From Acridotheres tristis (lineage: Eukaryota > Chordata > Aves > Passeriformes > Sturnidae): a DNA stretch of 64,000 nt. The notes under the pieces were generated by a model, which saw nothing but the letters and a program-made list of their open reading frames with translations, was not told the origin of the DNA and made no database searches. Positions 45,901 through 59,241 of the stretch are shown here, in pieces (within the stretch, counting starts at the first letter, position 1; every line of letters starts with the position of its first letter). Location: positions 15,672,589 to 15,736,588 of the forward strand of contig CM072888.1 of assembly GCA_037013685.1 (NCBI GenBank), given 5' to 3'. A program made the translations under genes and the position numbers.

Positions 45901-48744
45901 TTTAAGCTGACCTCTGTCCACTGGAAGAGCTAGCTACATCATTTGTCATCCAGCTTTTGCCAGTATCCAAAATTTCAAGGCATAAAATCCTTCTCTGTGG
46001 TAAAAAAGGAGGCATTGTCTGTCAAATCTGAGCACATTGTTAACAGCAATGACGATGTTCTCCATCTGAGCTGCCTAATATGAGCCCAAAGCAACAAATC
46101 AAGGGGGAATTTTGAGCTAAATTCATAGATAATATAGTGTGAACATTAAAGTAAGCACTCTTGCAGAATTGTGGCAAGTCAAGAATGTGGCTGCAATTAA
46201 AGAATTTTCAAGAACACTTTCAGATGAAAGCTTAAAATATTGATTTATTTTTAATTTATAAGAAAAACTATTGCAATTATTGGTAAGTAAGTATAAATTC
46301 ATGATTTAAAATACCAGAATTTGAATATTACTAGTTGGGAGCTAATCCAGAAGTGTATAGAGCGTTGGGAACTGATTTAATAAAGCTTTAAATAAAAGTT
46401 AGAATACAACAATCTGAGCTTTTTCACACACCTAATTTCTTTCTGTATAGGGGTGGATGGGTTTAGCTCTCTCTGAGCAAAGGGATCTATGGCCAAAATC
46501 TACAGAATTTGTTGTCAGGTTGAATCATTTGCTTTCCTGGCCTGAATTTGTTATCTTAAATTAGAAAGCTGATCTCAGTTAAATGAGTTGAAACACATGC
46601 AAAGACATAAATGTGTGATTTTGAGAAGGGGACAATTGGATGTGAAAATTTCAGTAACTTTACAAAATGTGAGATCAAGACAACCATTTCAGATAACACT
46701 GGTAGAGTCTCCTCTTCCTGCTGAAAAATAGCAAATGTAAGTGTTCACCATTCCACAGAGCAGTGAAAATAGCTGGGTCAGTAATCAGATTGAAAAGTCA
46801 GATATTTCCTTGCAAACACGTTTCTTTTCAACTAGATGTCATAAAATACATGCTGATGCAGAATGTTCTACTTGATCAAAAATCTGTTTCTAAGTGTGAT
46901 TAATTCTTTAATAATAAATACCAATTCAGTCAAATTTCTAAATGAAACCTTTCAGAGGGAAAACAAAAAATACTTCCTCTTTATTTATTTTTTTTAAGTG
47001 CAATTTTTCCTGTTGTGTCACACAATTTCTTGGTTTATTTTCAATAGGCAGAGGGCAGATTGCTCAACAGATGGAGACAAAAGCAGCAGGTCTACTGAAT
47101 TCCTGGACATCTTTGTTTAAAGCCAGAAACTCACTGAAATAATATATGTCCTTCAGCAATAAACAATCAGAGGAACTGACTGTCTAGACTGATGTGAGGA
47201 ACGCAACTAAAAGTTTCAAAATTTGACTTCTTGAAACTCTTCCTTGATTTTCTACTATCAGACAGCTCATGACATGATACTGTGTAGGAAAAGACACTGT
47301 AAACCCAAGCTGTTCTCATTTGATCATATTGTTCTTTTCAGGGCAATGCATTATGGATGTTTTAAAGCAAGTAAACAAGACATAATTGTTGTAAAAGCAA
47401 GAACAGGAGTTAATTTGTAAACAGGTTCCACCAGCTCTGTTGCAAATTTTCTTTGAAAAGCAAGAAGCATCTGGACTCTGCTTAAATACCCTGCTCAAGC
47501 AGGGTATTTAATTAAGGCAATCAGAAACTGTGAACATTTGAATGTGAGTAAAGAAAACAGGGAAATCTAAGACAAGCAGAGAGAAGGTGGCTGAGCAGGA
47601 GACTGGTAAAATCACAGGAGGAGGTTTCAAAGGAAATGACAATAAGAGAAAGATAAGAAGTCTTGTTGTGAAATGCTGGAATTCCCAACTGAAAAATGAA
47701 TTTTAATAAACTGGAACAGGAGAAAAAGGGAGTGATCTGGAGAGGGCAGAAACGGGGGATCAAGGGAGAGGTGTCAAAAGATTCAGGCACTCCATTTATA
47801 ATAATATTCAATTCCACAAGGCACATTTTCATATTTAAAAATAAATATGCCAGTTGATTCTGAAATCATATCTTTTCCTATTGAAATATACAGAGAAAAA
47901 TGATAAGACTGCAAACGAGTTGAATTGTAAAGAAATTCAATGACCTATTTAAAAGTGTACATTTTTCCTAGCTCAAAAAAATAAAAAAGGAAAGAAAAGA
48001 AAAAAGGAAAGAAAAATTCAAATGCCAAATGTTTGAAGGACTACATTTCAGAGTCTCAATTAGAGTGTACAAAGGAAAGGCTTATGGATTTATCCAGAAA
48101 AGGACATCTGATGTATAAACCAGGTTGAGAACAATGGAGTGAGAAAGGATATAGACACAAAAGAGTGCATGGACTGAATGGGGCATGGGTACAATCACCT
48201 CTTGCCTTTTGTCAGGCCTGCTGGGAGCCCTCAGCACTGAAGTGGGTTTCCTGCTCTCTTGCTGCATTTGAGAGTTATTTCCTGGCAAGCACTGGCTCCT
48301 GGAAGACAATTCTCAGCCCTCTGTTTTGCTCAAACTACTCTGTGAAGCTTTTGCATTGTTATTCTTCAAGGCTGGGCAGAGCTGTTGCTTTACTTTTTCT
48401 TCATGTTACACCACTAGTTCTTCTGGCTTATAACTGCAATTTTTATGGCTCATACCTCAATCATCAATTTCCTGGCTCCAGCTTGTTGTCCTGCAGCCTT
48501 TTGAAAACACAATGGCACAAACTTATGTGATTCTACATTAGAAGAATATTAACAGCTGAAACTTCCTCTTCGGATGGATAGGATTCATCTTGGTAGGAGT
48601 TTTGACTGGAATCAGTGCAAATGTGATGGGGAATTTAGACCAGACAGTGGTGCTGTGAAGGCTGCACACCCTCACTTCACAGCTGTTTAGATTCCAGGCA
48701 TGTGAGTTGACAGCATCAACTTCATTGAAATCCAGCAGAGAAAA
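42966..48744. other. Unassigned non-coding DNA
   Basis: Nearly 6 kb without recognised genes or transposons. It contains short A or T runs (for example 43755-43768) and a 30-bp palindrome at 47482-47511, listed separately. A purine-rich stretch lies at 47980-48016. Confidence 0.5.
47482..47511. repeat. 30-bp near-perfect palindrome (14-bp arms, 2-nt centre)
   Basis: The left arm TTAAATACCCTGCT and right arm AGCAGGGTATTTAA are exact reverse complements around CA. The arms are of mixed composition, so the symmetry is not explained by low complexity. Confidence 0.95.
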
Positions 48745-49145
48745 ATGCAGAGTCTCCATCTGGAACAGAATGAGGATAGGATGGGAACTAGCTGGGAAGC
48801 AGCTCTGCAGAGACTCGGGGTTCCAGTGAAAATCAAGTGGAACATGAGCCAGCAGTGTATACTCACATTGGTAAAAGCCAACCAATATTCCAATCTGGGT
48901 CATGTCTTGGACAAGGAAACCACGAGGGTTTATTCAATCTGGCAAAGAGAATGCTGATAGGAAGAAAAGGTAATTGCACCTGCCACTTCAAAAAGGACAT
49001 GACAAAGCAATGCCCCTCATGGGGAAGCCAACAAGTACCTCTGCAACACAGGAAACTCTGTTGAGCTAGGAAGAAATCCCTTCTGCAAGAGAGTGGCACA
49101 GATGTGGGATGTGGCCCAGAGAGGTGGTAGCATCTCCATCAACAG
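48745..49145 (+). mobile_element. CR1 LINE fragment, end of ORF2 and 3' UTR
   Basis: At 48780-48890 the plus strand matches the CR1 ORF2 end (MSQQCILTLVKANQ, equivalent to the MSQQCALAAKKAN block) in broken frames. At 49050-49145, 3' UTR blocks follow: GAGCTAGGAAGAAATCCCTT, GAGTGGCACAG and GCCCAGAGAGGTGGTAGCAT. The sequence between them is poorly matched, suggesting insertion or decay. Confidence 0.8.
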
Positions 49146-51908
49146 GGTCTTTATCTTATGCTTATATTCAAAGCATTTCAGAGAACATTTCACTCTCTAT
49201 TTTTTGCCTGGTGTCTTAAAAGGTGCATGTATAGGATCAAGAATGAAAAAAAAGTGCTCTTATTTTCATCCTAATTTAGACATCTGCATAGATATAAAAT
49301 AGTAATTTTCTATTTCCATTTTTTTTCTCTGTTCCTGCAGAACCTTGATCCATTTTCCTGTCTTGCCTATTGTCTCCTGCTGGAGAGCTTGCCTTTTGCA
49401 CAGTCACACATTTTCCCTCCTTGTGTACCTTTTGAACTGTCTTGCTGATCCCTTTGAGGGATTAAACTTGCGAAGGCAAACTATCCCTCACAACTTTGTT
49501 AACCTAAACTTCTCCTTTGATTGAGACAAATCTGCATTTCCCTCTGTCATATTTCTGACTTCCATTTAGACACATCTTTTTCGTCTGGACAGGGAGCAGT
49601 ATCTGCAAAAAAATGTATTGTGCCATGAATTGCGAGGTCTTGCAAATTGCCCTGGTACTGACCAGGAGTTGTTAGTTTTGCTGGCCTTGGCAGTGGTGAG
49701 TGTGACAGTCTAATGACAAGGGACCTGCCCTGCCTGTAGTTAAGCATCCCTAACCCAGCTGAAGGCAGTGGCTTTTGGGAGGTCACCAGACCCAGTGTGC
49801 TGTTACAAGTGTTCCATCAAAACTCTTTGTGCTCCTAGTGCCAGGGCCCAGCTTTGCTCGGGGATTCCTGGCTTAATTCCAGTGGATACACGAGTTTATT
49901 GTAAAGAACAGACCTCTGAGAAAAATTTGGATTGGTAACTGCACATTTGTGAAATACCTCTTTTCCTGCCCATATGTATGTGCCCATGAAAATTTGTGCT
50001 ATGAGGAATGGTTGTCTAAAGCAAGCTTCCTTCTGTGGCCACATACAGATTTCTCTACTGAGTCACAGGGATTACTAATAGCTCCAGACACTATCCTTGG
50101 TCTCTGCACCCAAAACTGTGCTGTTAAATATACCCAAGAGACATGAATGACAAAAAGCACTTTTCACATAAAACATCAAAGCTTTTGAGCTGTTTTTGGA
50201 AACCAACTTGAGCTCTCAGCCTTTGCAGATCCACTCATCATATCTGGCATGTTGAAAGTAGCAAATTGAGAGTATGGTGAAACCTCTGTGTGCTGTGCTG
50301 CTGCTATGAAGTTGTGTATCATCCCATTAGTTCTCACGAAGATTAAAATAATCTTCTGCCTGAAGATAAACAACCAACCATGACATTTGGAAGGTTCTCA
50401 GTTCCAGTTGACTTTGTTATTCCCTACGGCCAATAAAATCACTATTGACTTTCATTACATGGAAGAGTGCTTGTTTTATGACAAATAATGTATTGTCTTA
50501 ATACTGTAAAAGATGTACTGCCAGAAAACTTTGCAGCTTTCTTTCCAAAAGGTGACATTTACACAAGGGAAATTACTCACTTCAGCAAGATTTATAAAAC
50601 TCTTTAGAGCTCTATTCTGCTGTGCTAATAATTACAGCACAATGCATAGCAAACAAGCAGGGCAACCATAGGAATATGAGTCAGACACATGCACACACTT
50701 TCAAATGCTCTCTTCAGAGTCAGAGAGGGTGTTATGCAGCTCTTTCTGGGCAGAGCTGCTGGAAGTGTGGAGACTTGTTATTAGGCTGCCAACAAGCCAT
50801 CTGTTCCACCGTTTAAGCCAGAGAAGAAATGATACAATATATCTGAAGCCTTACAACATATGTGACAGCTCTGGGATGTCTCTTAGGTCCCTTTAATAAT
50901 TTCATTTACATTTTGGATCTGAGTGGTCATGCTGTTCCTTCCTCAGGTGGTTCTGCTCATCCTATGACTTGAGATGTTCAGCAGACGTCTTGTTAGCCCA
51001 AAGTCCATAAATATTGATTGGTCTGTCCACTGGGCCAAGCTGTAAGAGACAAAGACTTGAGTGTAGTAGGAAGAACAAATAAAGGGCTGCATGTTTTCTC
51101 TCCTGGCTTGTTCTGGCTTTGTAACTCTGCTGAGTTTGACACTGAGCTCATCTGTAGTGAGCAAAATATACTTTAAGGTGACTCACTTAAATGAAAGCAT
51201 ATATTGTCTTTTGTTGTGAAAACCCCTTAAAAGTCAGCTACAAAAGCATCCTACATTCAAATACACCCAAAGCAGAAGAGCCTACATATTCATACATCTC
51301 TGGAGACCTGTGAGCCATGCAGGGATCTGTGGTGGATCAATTTGGTCACAAGGAGCAGGCACACAATACTGGGTCCTGAGGATGCTCAGGAGAGCTGTGT
51401 CCAAGAGCTGCTCAGAGGACCAAAAATAAGATGCTAGGCATTAAAGGTAATGCAAGGTCTATTCTCAGGAGAGGGTAATTATCTGCACAGGTGAAGAATC
51501 TGAGGAAAAACAGTGAGGAAGCAAGTCTGTGGAACAAACTTTGGGAGTAAACTACACAAAGTGGTTTTCATAGCAATTGTTGTGCTGATAAATGAGTGAT
51601 GCAATTGTCAGATAAATTTCCAGGGAAAGTTAACTAAATTTCCAAAGAAGGAGCCTTCTGTGAAATACCCATGAAATGTTATGCTTTAGCAGGGAATACC
51701 TAGGCTGACTCTCATGAAGAAAATGCATAACAAATTAAAAGGTAGGTTAGGTATGAAGACCCACAGAACTAAATGGAATAATCCTTTCCTCAGAATGCAC
51801 ATTCCAGAGAATTAAAGAAGTGTATTACAGCCCTGAAGCATCATGGTGCCCAGCTCTGTGTACAAACATAAGACCAGATCCAATGTCATCACTGCTGGGT
51901 CTGCTGGT
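49146..51908. other. Unassigned non-coding DNA
   Basis: No feature recognised. Confidence 0.5.
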
Positions 51909-52190
51909 TGTGCTGGTTTTGGCTGTTGGTTTTCTTCACAGTAAATACTGTGAGGCTGCTTTGGATTTGTTCTGGAAATAGTGTTGATAGGACAGTGATG
52001 TTTTCATTATTTCTGAGCAGCATTTACACAGCATCAAGGTCTTTTCTGCCTCTCACACCGTCCCACCAGTGAGTAGGCTGAGGTGGATGAGAATTTGGGA
52101 GAGGACACCACCAGGACACCTGACTTCAATGGACCACAGGGATATTCCATATTATATATATTCTGTTTAAAGCTGGGGGAAGAAGAAGGG
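51909..52190 (+). mobile_element. Truncated ERVL-like LTR, 5' part
   Basis: It begins TGTGCTGGTTTTGGCTG. It continues with blocks of the widespread avian LTR family: GTGTTGATAGGACAGTGATG, GCATCAAGGTCTTTTCTGCC, GGACCACAGGGATATTCCAT and TATATATTCTG. Homology ends near 52190, where the promoter/R region should follow, so the 3' half is missing. No internal retroviral sequence is seen. Confidence 0.8.
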
Positions 52191-54375
52191 ACTCCATAAT
52201 TTTGGGCTGAAATTCTACAAGTTCTGCATCTCAGGTCACATATTGAGCAGATTAAATATAATTACTAACTCAAGTGTAGGCACCTCTTTTGACAGTTTGA
52301 GACAAAGCCTATTGAATTTAGACATTCCCTTTTATTAAAGGTCATATTCAAGTCTTCCTAGGCTTTTAATGAGTCAGAATGTAGATTAATTCATTTTCCA
52401 TTATAAGGAGCAACACAGAAATGTGAAAGTCTGATATCTGACAAATTCATTGATTTTAACAGCCTTAAAGGTTTCTTTCCCAGCAAAGTTCTAACTCTAC
52501 AAGTAAACAAAGAAATGTCTCTCACATGCACATTTTTCTCTCATCCAAAATAAATAAGAATGCTTACATTTTGATTGCAATGTCTCCATTCATATGACTT
52601 TTTTAATGAATGGCAATTGAGCACCTGCTTGTGGCTCAAAACATTGCTGAGATCCTTCAGTGAAATTATTGTGATGAATCACCATTGTCGATGCTTTCTG
52701 AATGAGACAAATCTCCAACTAATCTGCTAGCTGCAATCCAAATGTAATGGGCTCATGGATCATAAATCTTCTGCAGGGAGATGTGCCTCCATCCTGTATC
52801 AGCCAATAAACAAAGGTGTTATTCATATTTTCCACTGGCAGACGTACAAGGGAGGATAAAGGGGAGTGAGAAATTGCACAGAATGTAAAAGGCACCGTGC
52901 ATGTTTGGATTCAAATTGATTTCAGGAATGTGACTGTTATTTACAGGCGACAGAAAAAATTAGGCAAAGCACATGCACCATGCAAGCTCTTCAATTCAGT
53001 GTTGTAACGTGTTTAGAGCACATTCTGGAAATTATCTCAGTTATGAATATCAGTCCCAGAAAACTGTAATACAATGGTCATAAATGCATCTTAACTGGAA
53101 ATATGGAGCAAGCAGTAAATATCTTCTTGGCCCATAATAAGCTAATGGTGTCAGTGTGAGTGAAGAATTGTTGCCAGAGACCAGACAAACTGAGCCTCAT
53201 CATGCTCTAAATGTCCTTGGAGCAACAAATAAATTGCATTTAACTGCTCTTTAGTCCAAAGTCATAAACATTAGTTGGACACATTAAATGGATGAGGAAC
53301 ACCAGAGGCAGAGCTGTGGCTGTTTTCTCTGAATATTGGTTTTGCTCCATGTTCATTGTTTTTTTTTTATTTTTTATTTTTTTTTTAAATACAAATGTGC
53401 CTTTTTTCCCTAACACAATTCCAGAAAACTGTTTGGTCCATGATATATTTTGTGATACGATCCCAAATTCCTTTTCTGAATACTTGCTAACTTCAAATTC
53501 TCCAGGGGGTTTATATTTAGCTTTCTTGCACAAATTGTGCCTGTAGGGAGTCAGTTGAGGTAATCAAATATCTGTGCAAGAGCTAAAGCAGTGAGTAGTG
53601 TCTGTGGTGGAAGCAAAAGCCAAGAATTTAGAAAGGGTTCACAGTTTGTGTATTGGGACCAGGAAGAGCTGGAGCTGTGAGAGCTTCTTGTGAGAGCTTC
53701 TTTAAAGAGCTTGAGGAGGGGCAACACAAGCTTCTAGTCCAAAGCCTGACTAAATGTCTGCAAGGAACAACTTGTCACTTCCTCTGAAGCTCATGTCTAA
53801 TTACATTCAAAGCTGAAAATGAGTATTTTACTCCGGTTGTAAAATAATTTCTAATATCTGGAAGACATTTTAAGAGGTAATCATGTGGTAAAGAAGCTGA
53901 GCATTTGTGGGTATGCAAGAATGACAAAATAAAAGACCTCTTTTGATTCTGAACCACTTTTGAGAGCAGATACAAGTCTTTCGAACCTTTTACATATATA
54001 TGCATAGTCTTCAAGGTTAATTGTTGGTTTCTCTCTTGTAATTGATCAACAAAGCTGCAAAATGAGAAATGTGGACCAGGAATAAAAGTAGAAACAAATA
54101 TTCTTGCTTGTTTTCTATTAATTTGGAGACTACCACAAAGCAATGCTAATGTTACAATTTTCAGTGAAAATTACATGCTATCGGAGACCAAACCATTTAG
54201 ATTGCTTCACACTTTTAAATTATGTGAATGCTTTCCAAACATTTTCATTACATCTTGAAAATAATGAAGCAAGTAATAGATGCTTCCCCTTTTAACTCTG
54301 TATTATTGTCACTGAACTCCCAGAAACATAATAATGTTTCCAGAATTTCCAAATACTCTCAGACACAAAGTGTGA
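52191..54375. other. Unassigned non-coding DNA
   Basis: AT-rich, with a T-rich tract at 53359-53389. No gene or transposon recognised. Confidence 0.5.
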
Positions 54376-54463
54376 TTTTTGGGGCTGTCATGTGCAGAGT
54401 CAGGAGATGGCCTTAACAATCCTTGCAGGTCCATTCTAACTCAGGATATCCAAAGATTCTATG
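54376..54463 (+). mobile_element. CR1 LINE 3' terminus
   Basis: GGGGCTGTCATGTGCAGAGT, then CAGGAGATGGCCTTAACAAT, CCTTGCAGGTCCATTCTAAC, TCAGGATATCC and GATTCTATG. This is the last about 90 bp of a plus-sense CR1, a strongly 5'-truncated insertion. Confidence 0.88.
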
Positions 54464-57400
54464 CAAATTCGTGGTGCCATTAGCTGTAGACAACTGCCAC
54501 TTGCGTGATGTTCCAGATGACGCCTTGTTTGCTTTCCATTTAAAAGAGAACTGGAGTCATCTTTGATACTGCCTTAAAGGATGCCAGTGAAGAGAATTAA
54601 TCAGAGTGAGATGGGAATGAACTGTACAAAATCTCTCTATATCTAGAGAAAAAAGAAAAAGAAAATGAGGAAAGGTCAAAATCTTTTTGATTACTCTTTG
54701 CATTATGGATCTTTTAATCTTTTTACTTTTTTATTTTCCATCTTCTTTTCTACTACTGTAATTAAGAGCTAAAAACATTTATTGAGATGCTGTTTCCATG
54801 GAAGTTGCAGTACCTTGAAATACCTCCTGGTCACAGTGCAGTGTCTAATGACAAAAGAGAGAACAAAACTTTGGTTTACATCTTACCTGGAATCTTTTCA
54901 CTTGCATAGAGGCAGAGAACCTGCATGGGACTGGGGAAGAGGTGAAAGCTTTGGGCTCTTATGTTTCATCCACCTGTGTCATTTCAATGGAAGGGGCTGG
55001 CCATGCAATAGCCAGGGTGATGCTGGGTAGTTGTTTTAGTTAAATCTCTTCCCAGATTAGTGGAGATGTGCACAGAAAAAAGCATGTCCTGTTCCTTCCC
55101 CTTGAACAGTGCATCACTCAATGAACCCTACTGAGACCCAAGCACAGCCAGGTATGAATTTAAGAGAAGAAAATCCTCCTTTTAGTTCAAAAAGCAGGTA
55201 TCTCTAATAAAATTTTACTCAGTGGAGACAATAGAGCACCAATGTTCTGATATTTAAAATCCAAAAAGACTTAGCTAGTGATTTGGGGACAGGATGGGAG
55301 AGAGGATGCAGGAATTTAGTAAGGCTTAACAAAGAATTGTGAATGGCCAGTAAATATAATTTATCATCATTACAGGCTGTATTAGACCACAATTTGCTCA
55401 GCCTTACACTATCCAGAGCTGAGTTTCAAAAGAGGTGAAATCACATATATCAAGTGAACCCCATTAATTCATATAACAGGTACAGAGAAAGAATATCTCT
55501 TGCCAAAGGAACAAAAGGCATGGTCACATGCAAGGAGATGAAAGGTCTGAAGATTATGAAGAATGCATAGCAATATTCCTTCTATATTACCTGCCTGTAA
55601 CTTCTGTCTAACTGAACCAATGTTCTTTTGTATATAGGGGGATAACTTCCAAGTGCAAGCTTGCTAAAATGGATTTGCATTCTCAGCTGTGGGATTAATT
55701 TAATCTGTCTTTATGGAGTAAAGTGCTCTTAAATTGATATTAAATGGTAGAGACCCTACCAACAGATTTTTCTGTGTTGATCACTGCAAGGTATTTAAGG
55801 AAGAAAACATGAAATGGGAATCTTTATCTGCCATTATTACAGTTGCCTTAGTCATTATGTAGGGAGAGTGCAATTACATGCATTGAATTATGATTTTAAG
55901 GATTAAACCAAGTTGAAGGGCCTTATTCTGACACACAGCTGAGCACCCACATTCACCAGCTGAAGATAAAGGCTAAACCAGCCCAGAATCCAGCAGAGAC
56001 TGCTAATGATTAGATTCTAGAGGTAGATCCTCTCACAGATAGCAGTCAGACTCTTGTGAGTGTCCCATTCGCAGTGCATCCTCACTAGGAAATCCTAAGT
56101 GGGAACACTGCTTTTGGCTCTGTTCTTCCCACAGCAGGCTGTTCTGTCATTGCAGAGAATAAAAACAAAGCCTGAGACAAATGGCCCAGCAGACAGCACA
56201 TAGTGACAGTGGTTTTCATTGCGGTGTGCTGCACAACAAACCAACTTTATTAACAGGGTTTACTTTCTAAAGCTATTTCAAAGGGTTGCTTTCTCATGTT
56301 ATTATATGCATCTTGTTTGTCAAAAGAACAATGAAAAAATGTTGGAGATAACTTTCTGATTCTGGTCTCTTAATGTTGTTTAGACTTTATGCAAAATGTT
56401 TGAGCTTTGCTGTCTTTGACAGATATTCATAGGTGTTCTAAAAACCAGTAGATAGGTACATCATATTACAGTCTGTTTACTAAAGGGAAACTCCCCAAAA
56501 GTGATGATTTAGATACAACTTACCCTAAAAATACACATGGCACTCCCTTCTCTGTAAAAATACATAGGGGAATATGAGTTGATATATGAGTTGTAGAGCT
56601 TTGTCTGAATTTTGCATAGCAACTTTTAATCATGGTGTTGTAAACCTGAGCCCACTCTGTTTCTCCGTTTTTTCATAAAGGCACTTTTTTTTGGTTTTTT
56701 TTAAGCTTTTTAAAGCCTGTGGAAAGGAAACAGAATCCAAACTATGAAATAAGTCTGTGCTGACGAGGCAAGTGCAACATGAAGCCAGTGTGTCAGTGCA
56801 GAACTCATGGTGCAGGTGAACAGGTGAGGTTGCCCATGGACTTTAAGGACTGTCAGTGCACACACTGCTGACTGCTCTCTCCAAAGAGCACTCCAAAGAA
56901 GAATCATCTCACAAGAATATATTTCAAAAACTCAGACCCACAAACAAAATCCATCAAACAGCACCTAGCACCTGATCATTGCATGCTCTTTTAAAAGGGT
57001 ATATCAGGATGTAACTGTTGCTATATATAAGTCCCATTCTCTGTAAGTACTTCTATCAAATCTATATTTACAAAGGTGGAAGGTAAATTCTCAAATGCCA
57101 CACATGACAATCCTTTCTTCACTCCATCTCCATCAGTGCTGTTAATGATTCTTCCTGAAAGAAACAGGGCATTATATTTTTTCCCTGTGGGTGAAATAAC
57201 TACTGGCAATTAATGTTTAATTTGTAGTGGATTTTCAGTTCTCATTATGTTTTCTTTGGGCCTACTTGTGTTTCAGGGAAAGCTGGATTTGGAGTTTATT
57301 TTATTGATACAGAGCAGTGAATAAAGACAACTTCTGCAGCAGTATTTCATGGAAAATTTTAACATTGCCTGGTGGGACAGTGGTTTGAAGGGTTTGAAGG

Positions 57401-58141
57401 ATGTTTCCATGCTCTCAGAAAATTATGATTCTTTATGTTCTGGGCAATTTTGTCTCACGGAGGGTGAAATTATACCAGTATTGTTTTCTCTTTAGATAAC
57501 CAAAGTGACCCAAACCATTGATTAACATCTCAAGCTAGCTGCTCCAGTAAGGTAGTAATGGAATGTAGATATCAGCCAGGGATTAGCACTGCTCCTAGAA
57601 AACGGTAGGGATTGCAAACAGAGCCCAAAATAATTGCTCTTTGTTCAAATCCTGGCGTGTTTTGTGAGATGCAGAAAGCAGTACCCAATCTTGCTTCTCA
57701 GGAAGGGCCATCTGTGTCCCTTTCCAGGCAGGGATGTTGCAGTAATGAACAGATTTGTAGTGTGTTATTACAAAGTGCTCAGCATGAACAATATCTGACT
57801 GCCTCTGCTTACATTATTTTTTAAAATTTACCTGAAAGATGACATTCTTGATGCTGTAATCTGAAGTTGCTCCAAGCTTTGGCCACTCGAGAGTCAATGA
57901 AATAATCCTGCTTTAGGCAGTGTTAAATTTATCCTGATTGTGAGTGGGGCCATGACGTGACATGCCTTAAAGCTGCTCAGTACTGTGGGTACACTGGTGA
58001 CTGTGCTGTCACGTCAAAGAACTTGGCCACCCATTGTCCCACAGGGTGGGAGCTTGATGGGGGACATGGAGAGTGAAAGAAGAGCTGGGTGTGAGTTGTG
58101 ATATGTGAGATGGGGCGTGAGATGCGAGATGCATCATGTGG
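54464..58141. other. Unassigned non-coding DNA
   Basis: No exon or transposon recognised. A 62-codon minus-strand frame at 57021-57209 has balanced composition but no recognisable family. Confidence 0.5.
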
Positions 58142-58325
58142 GCTCGGTGGGAGAGGTAAGGAATCAGCTGGAGAATGTGGAGCTCTGCCTGTGGATGGAT
58201 GAGGAGCCATCAGAGAGCTCATGGGATAGGATTAAAGAGAAGATGTGTAAATGTGACTTCATAGCAAGTGTTGCCTGTAAGCCACCTGACAGGAAGAACA
58301 AGTGGATGAGGTTTGCTAAAGGTAA
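58142..58325 (+). mobile_element. CR1 LINE fragment, endonuclease domain of ORF2
   Basis: In frame, the plus strand reads VELCLWMDEEPSESSWDRIK then CDFIASVACKPPDRKNKWMR. This matches the apurinic-like endonuclease part of CR1 ORF2 (LCLGMDGE, SLWVRIK, VGVCYRPPDQ blocks). The nucleotide match is also clear (GAGCTCTGCCTGTGGATGGA; GATAGGATTAAAGAGAAGAT; GCCACCTGAC). It is the only endonuclease-domain fragment I see here. CR1 copies are usually truncated to the 3' end, so this internal piece implies a once longer copy that has been deleted. Confidence 0.85.
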
Positions 58326-59142
58326 GCAAAACACAAATTCAGTGAAGGTAGGAAGTATGAAGTTTGAATACTTAGTAAAAAATAAGGAAGATGGTATGGT
58401 ACTTCCATCAGAAGAAGAACAGCAGCTGCCATGTGCTCACATATCTTGGAAATGAGATCACTGATCATGAATTCTAGGCTTCAAGATTAAGAGAGTTTTT
58501 GTTTAAAAAGATGTGTACATGCAGGACACAGGCACATTGAAGCACAATAGGCTGGATGACACAGCAGGTTTAGCACCCGGTCGACTTCTGTGGAATGGAA
58601 GAACATTCTCATTCCTAAATTTAAAAATGGATTATCCAGGTAGATTTCCAGTCTGGTGGGGAAAGGGGTGCTTTATCCCCCACAGCCTTCCCCTCTGCCC
58701 CTGCATAATTAGAGGCACCTACTTGAAAGCACACAGATGTTACAGCTCCTCCAAGAAAATGTGCAAACATTACCTGAATTCCATCCCTCTATGACTGGCC
58801 TAGCCTCCGAGGCTGAGGTTTAAAGAAAAAATTCATTGTGATGCACATGAATTCCAGTGAAAATCTCAACTCACTCAACATCATTGAGAGCAGAATTTTC
58901 TTTAGGGTGTACTGAAGACTAGATGCTTCTTATAATCTGTTTATAATTACAGAAAAAACAAGCAGGATGCAGCAGGAAGGGTGTTTGAGAGCTCCCCTAA
59001 ATCATTGCTATCCACTACCAAATTCAGTGACAGTAAAGCCCCTCTGCTGATGTACAAAGCATGGAAATTATAGATGAATTCTGCCTGTAGACAACTGACA
59101 CATTTTATGGATTACAGTACAGGACTTTGCAGACAAAGGGTT
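58326..59142. other. Unassigned non-coding DNA
   Basis: No feature recognised. Confidence 0.5.
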
Positions 59143-59241
59143 TGTTTGTTTTTTGTTTTCTTTTTGTTTGTTTGTTTTTGTTTTGTTTTTTGTTGGTTTT
59201 TGTTGTTGTTGTTGTTTTTTTGTTTTTTGTGGTTTTTTTTT
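59143..59241 (+). repeat. Imperfect (TTTG)n / T-rich tract
   Basis: About 100 bp of TTTG, TTG and T runs. The minus strand is A/C-rich. Overlapping open frames (FFFLFVCFCF and QQQQKPTKN types) come from the low complexity. Confidence 0.9.

Noticed and set aside
57021..57209. 62-codon minus-strand frame with balanced composition
   Set aside because: It is too short, has no recognised family, and no splice sites or partner exon could be identified.
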